From: Ruminococcus flavefaciens
GTDB lineage: Bacteria > Bacillota > Clostridia > Oscillospirales > Ruminococcaceae
NCBI GenBank assembly: GCA_902792495.1
Contig: CADBAC010000069.1
Span: 1-6,310, forward strand
Direction: 5' to 3'
DNA: 6,310 nucleotides
Part shown: piece after piece, positions 5,897 to 6,310 of the stretch
How positions within the stretch are numbered: position 1 is the first letter of the stretch
Layout of the letters: each line of letters opens with the position of its first letter
Made by a program: the position numbers and the translations under genes
The notes under the pieces: model-generated
Database searches by the model: none
Seen by the model: only the letters and a program-made list of their open reading frames with translations
Told to the model about the DNA's origin: nothing

Positions 5897-6056
5897 TAAC
5901 TCTACAGCACGGAAATGTAACATAATACCGAATTAATATAACTTTGATGGATAACGAGAGTAACACCACGACTAAAAACAAAATATCTGCTTTCGTTACA
6001 TTGGGATATTCTCTCTACCGAGCGAAATAGTTCAAGCAGAAGAAACAATCGAGACA

Positions 6057-6086
6057 AAAGGCGGACAGTTTGAACTGTCCGCCTTT
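6057..6086. terminator. Perfect palindrome, probable bidirectional terminator
   Basis: AAAGGCGGACAGT and ACTGTCCGCCTTT are 13-bp perfect arms around a TTGA loop. On the minus strand it is followed by TTTTGTCTC and lies 75 nt past the stop of the gene at the right edge. On the plus strand it follows the lipoprotein stop by 160 nt and ends in CCTTT. It is the only good terminator candidate between the two convergent genes. The stretch 5897-6056 shows no convincing gene. Confidence 0.75.
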
Positions 6087-6160
6087 AAGAATGGCATCAC
6101 CTTAAACTAAAAACATCCTTTTCGGTATCAGCTTTATTCACAGCCTCGTCTGTTTTCCGG

Positions 6161-6310
6161 CTATTTGTCTATGGAAAGATTGCCTACCTTCTGTGTTGCG
6201 TCAATAAAGCCGCCTGTTATCTCGGCTGACGGTTTCACGCTGCCGTCCCTCCGCTGAACGAACATACTGATACGGTTATCTGTAATATATTCTCTTATCA
6301 CCGGATTTTC
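6161..6310 (-). CDS. C-terminal 49 codons of an unidentified protein
   Basis: An open minus-strand frame enters from the right edge and ends at TAG 6161-6163; the start is outside the window. The visible residues run ENPVIREYITDNRISMFVQR, then RDGSVKPSAEITGGFID and ATQKVGNLSIDK. The mixed, well-balanced composition and the correctly placed terminator downstream (6057-6086) support a real gene. There is no membrane segment and no motif I recognise, so no function is offered. Confidence 0.6.
   Translation of the reverse strand, partial: ENPVIREYITDNRISMFVQRRDGSVKPSAEITGGFIDATQKVGNLSIDK

Noticed and set aside
5914..6002. AATGTAAC/GTTACATT inverted pair after the lipoprotein gene
   Set aside because: An 8-bp AT-rich pair with a 73-nt loop is expected by chance and has no T tract.
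5947..6030. Plus-strand mini-ORF of 27 codons (MDNESNTTTKNK...)
   Set aside because: It has no ribosome binding site and no nearby promoter, and is too short to distinguish from chance. Worth revisiting only if transcription is seen here.

Overview
The window looks like part of a low-to-moderate GC Gram-positive Firmicute chromosome, most likely a gut or rumen Ruminococcus-type Clostridium. The signs are strong AGGAG-type ribosome binding sites, sigma-A promoters with near-consensus -10 boxes, a lipobox lipoprotein, an InlB-type B-repeat surface protein and a tandem PBPb solute-binding protein. The assignment is an inference from style and protein content. No rRNA, tRNA, CRISPR array, transposase or complete mobile element is visible.

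Layout. Positions 1-2240 hold three minus-strand genes, read right to left. The first is an unrecognised seven-helix membrane protein (2240-1575). It overlaps by 13 bp a PrsW-family intramembrane metalloprotease (1587-910). After a hairpin comes an exported PBPb solute-binding protein (825 to beyond position 1, C-terminus missing). The pair 1575-2240/910-1587 is clearly one transcription unit. The solute-binding gene has no obvious promoter of its own and may be fed by read-through of the hairpin at 858-899. Positions 2289-2456 carry the promoter of this unit and a structured intergenic stretch. Positions 2457-4700 (minus) encode a 747-residue surface protein with a signal peptide, an InlB-type repeat, three Cys-rich motifs and a C-terminal membrane anchor.

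Positions 4701-5056 form a divergent intergenic region with one well-formed sigma-A promoter for each flanking gene and a repeat/hairpin segment between them. Positions 5057-5896 (plus) encode a 279-residue lipoprotein made of an Asp/Ser/Glu-rich stalk and two nearly identical 66-residue domains; both stalk and domain have been tandemly duplicated. Positions 5897-6160 hold no convincing gene, only a perfect palindrome that fits a bidirectional terminator. Positions 6161-6310 are the last 49 codons of an unidentified minus-strand gene.

Taken together the window is mostly cell-envelope functions: an exported binding protein, a membrane protease with a membrane partner, a membrane-anchored surface protein and a repeat lipoprotein. 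No classical defence or biosynthetic cluster is visible. The most novel-looking item is the duplicated, Ca-loop-flanked lipoprotein domain. The most testable pairing is the PrsW protease with its overlapping seven-helix neighbour.
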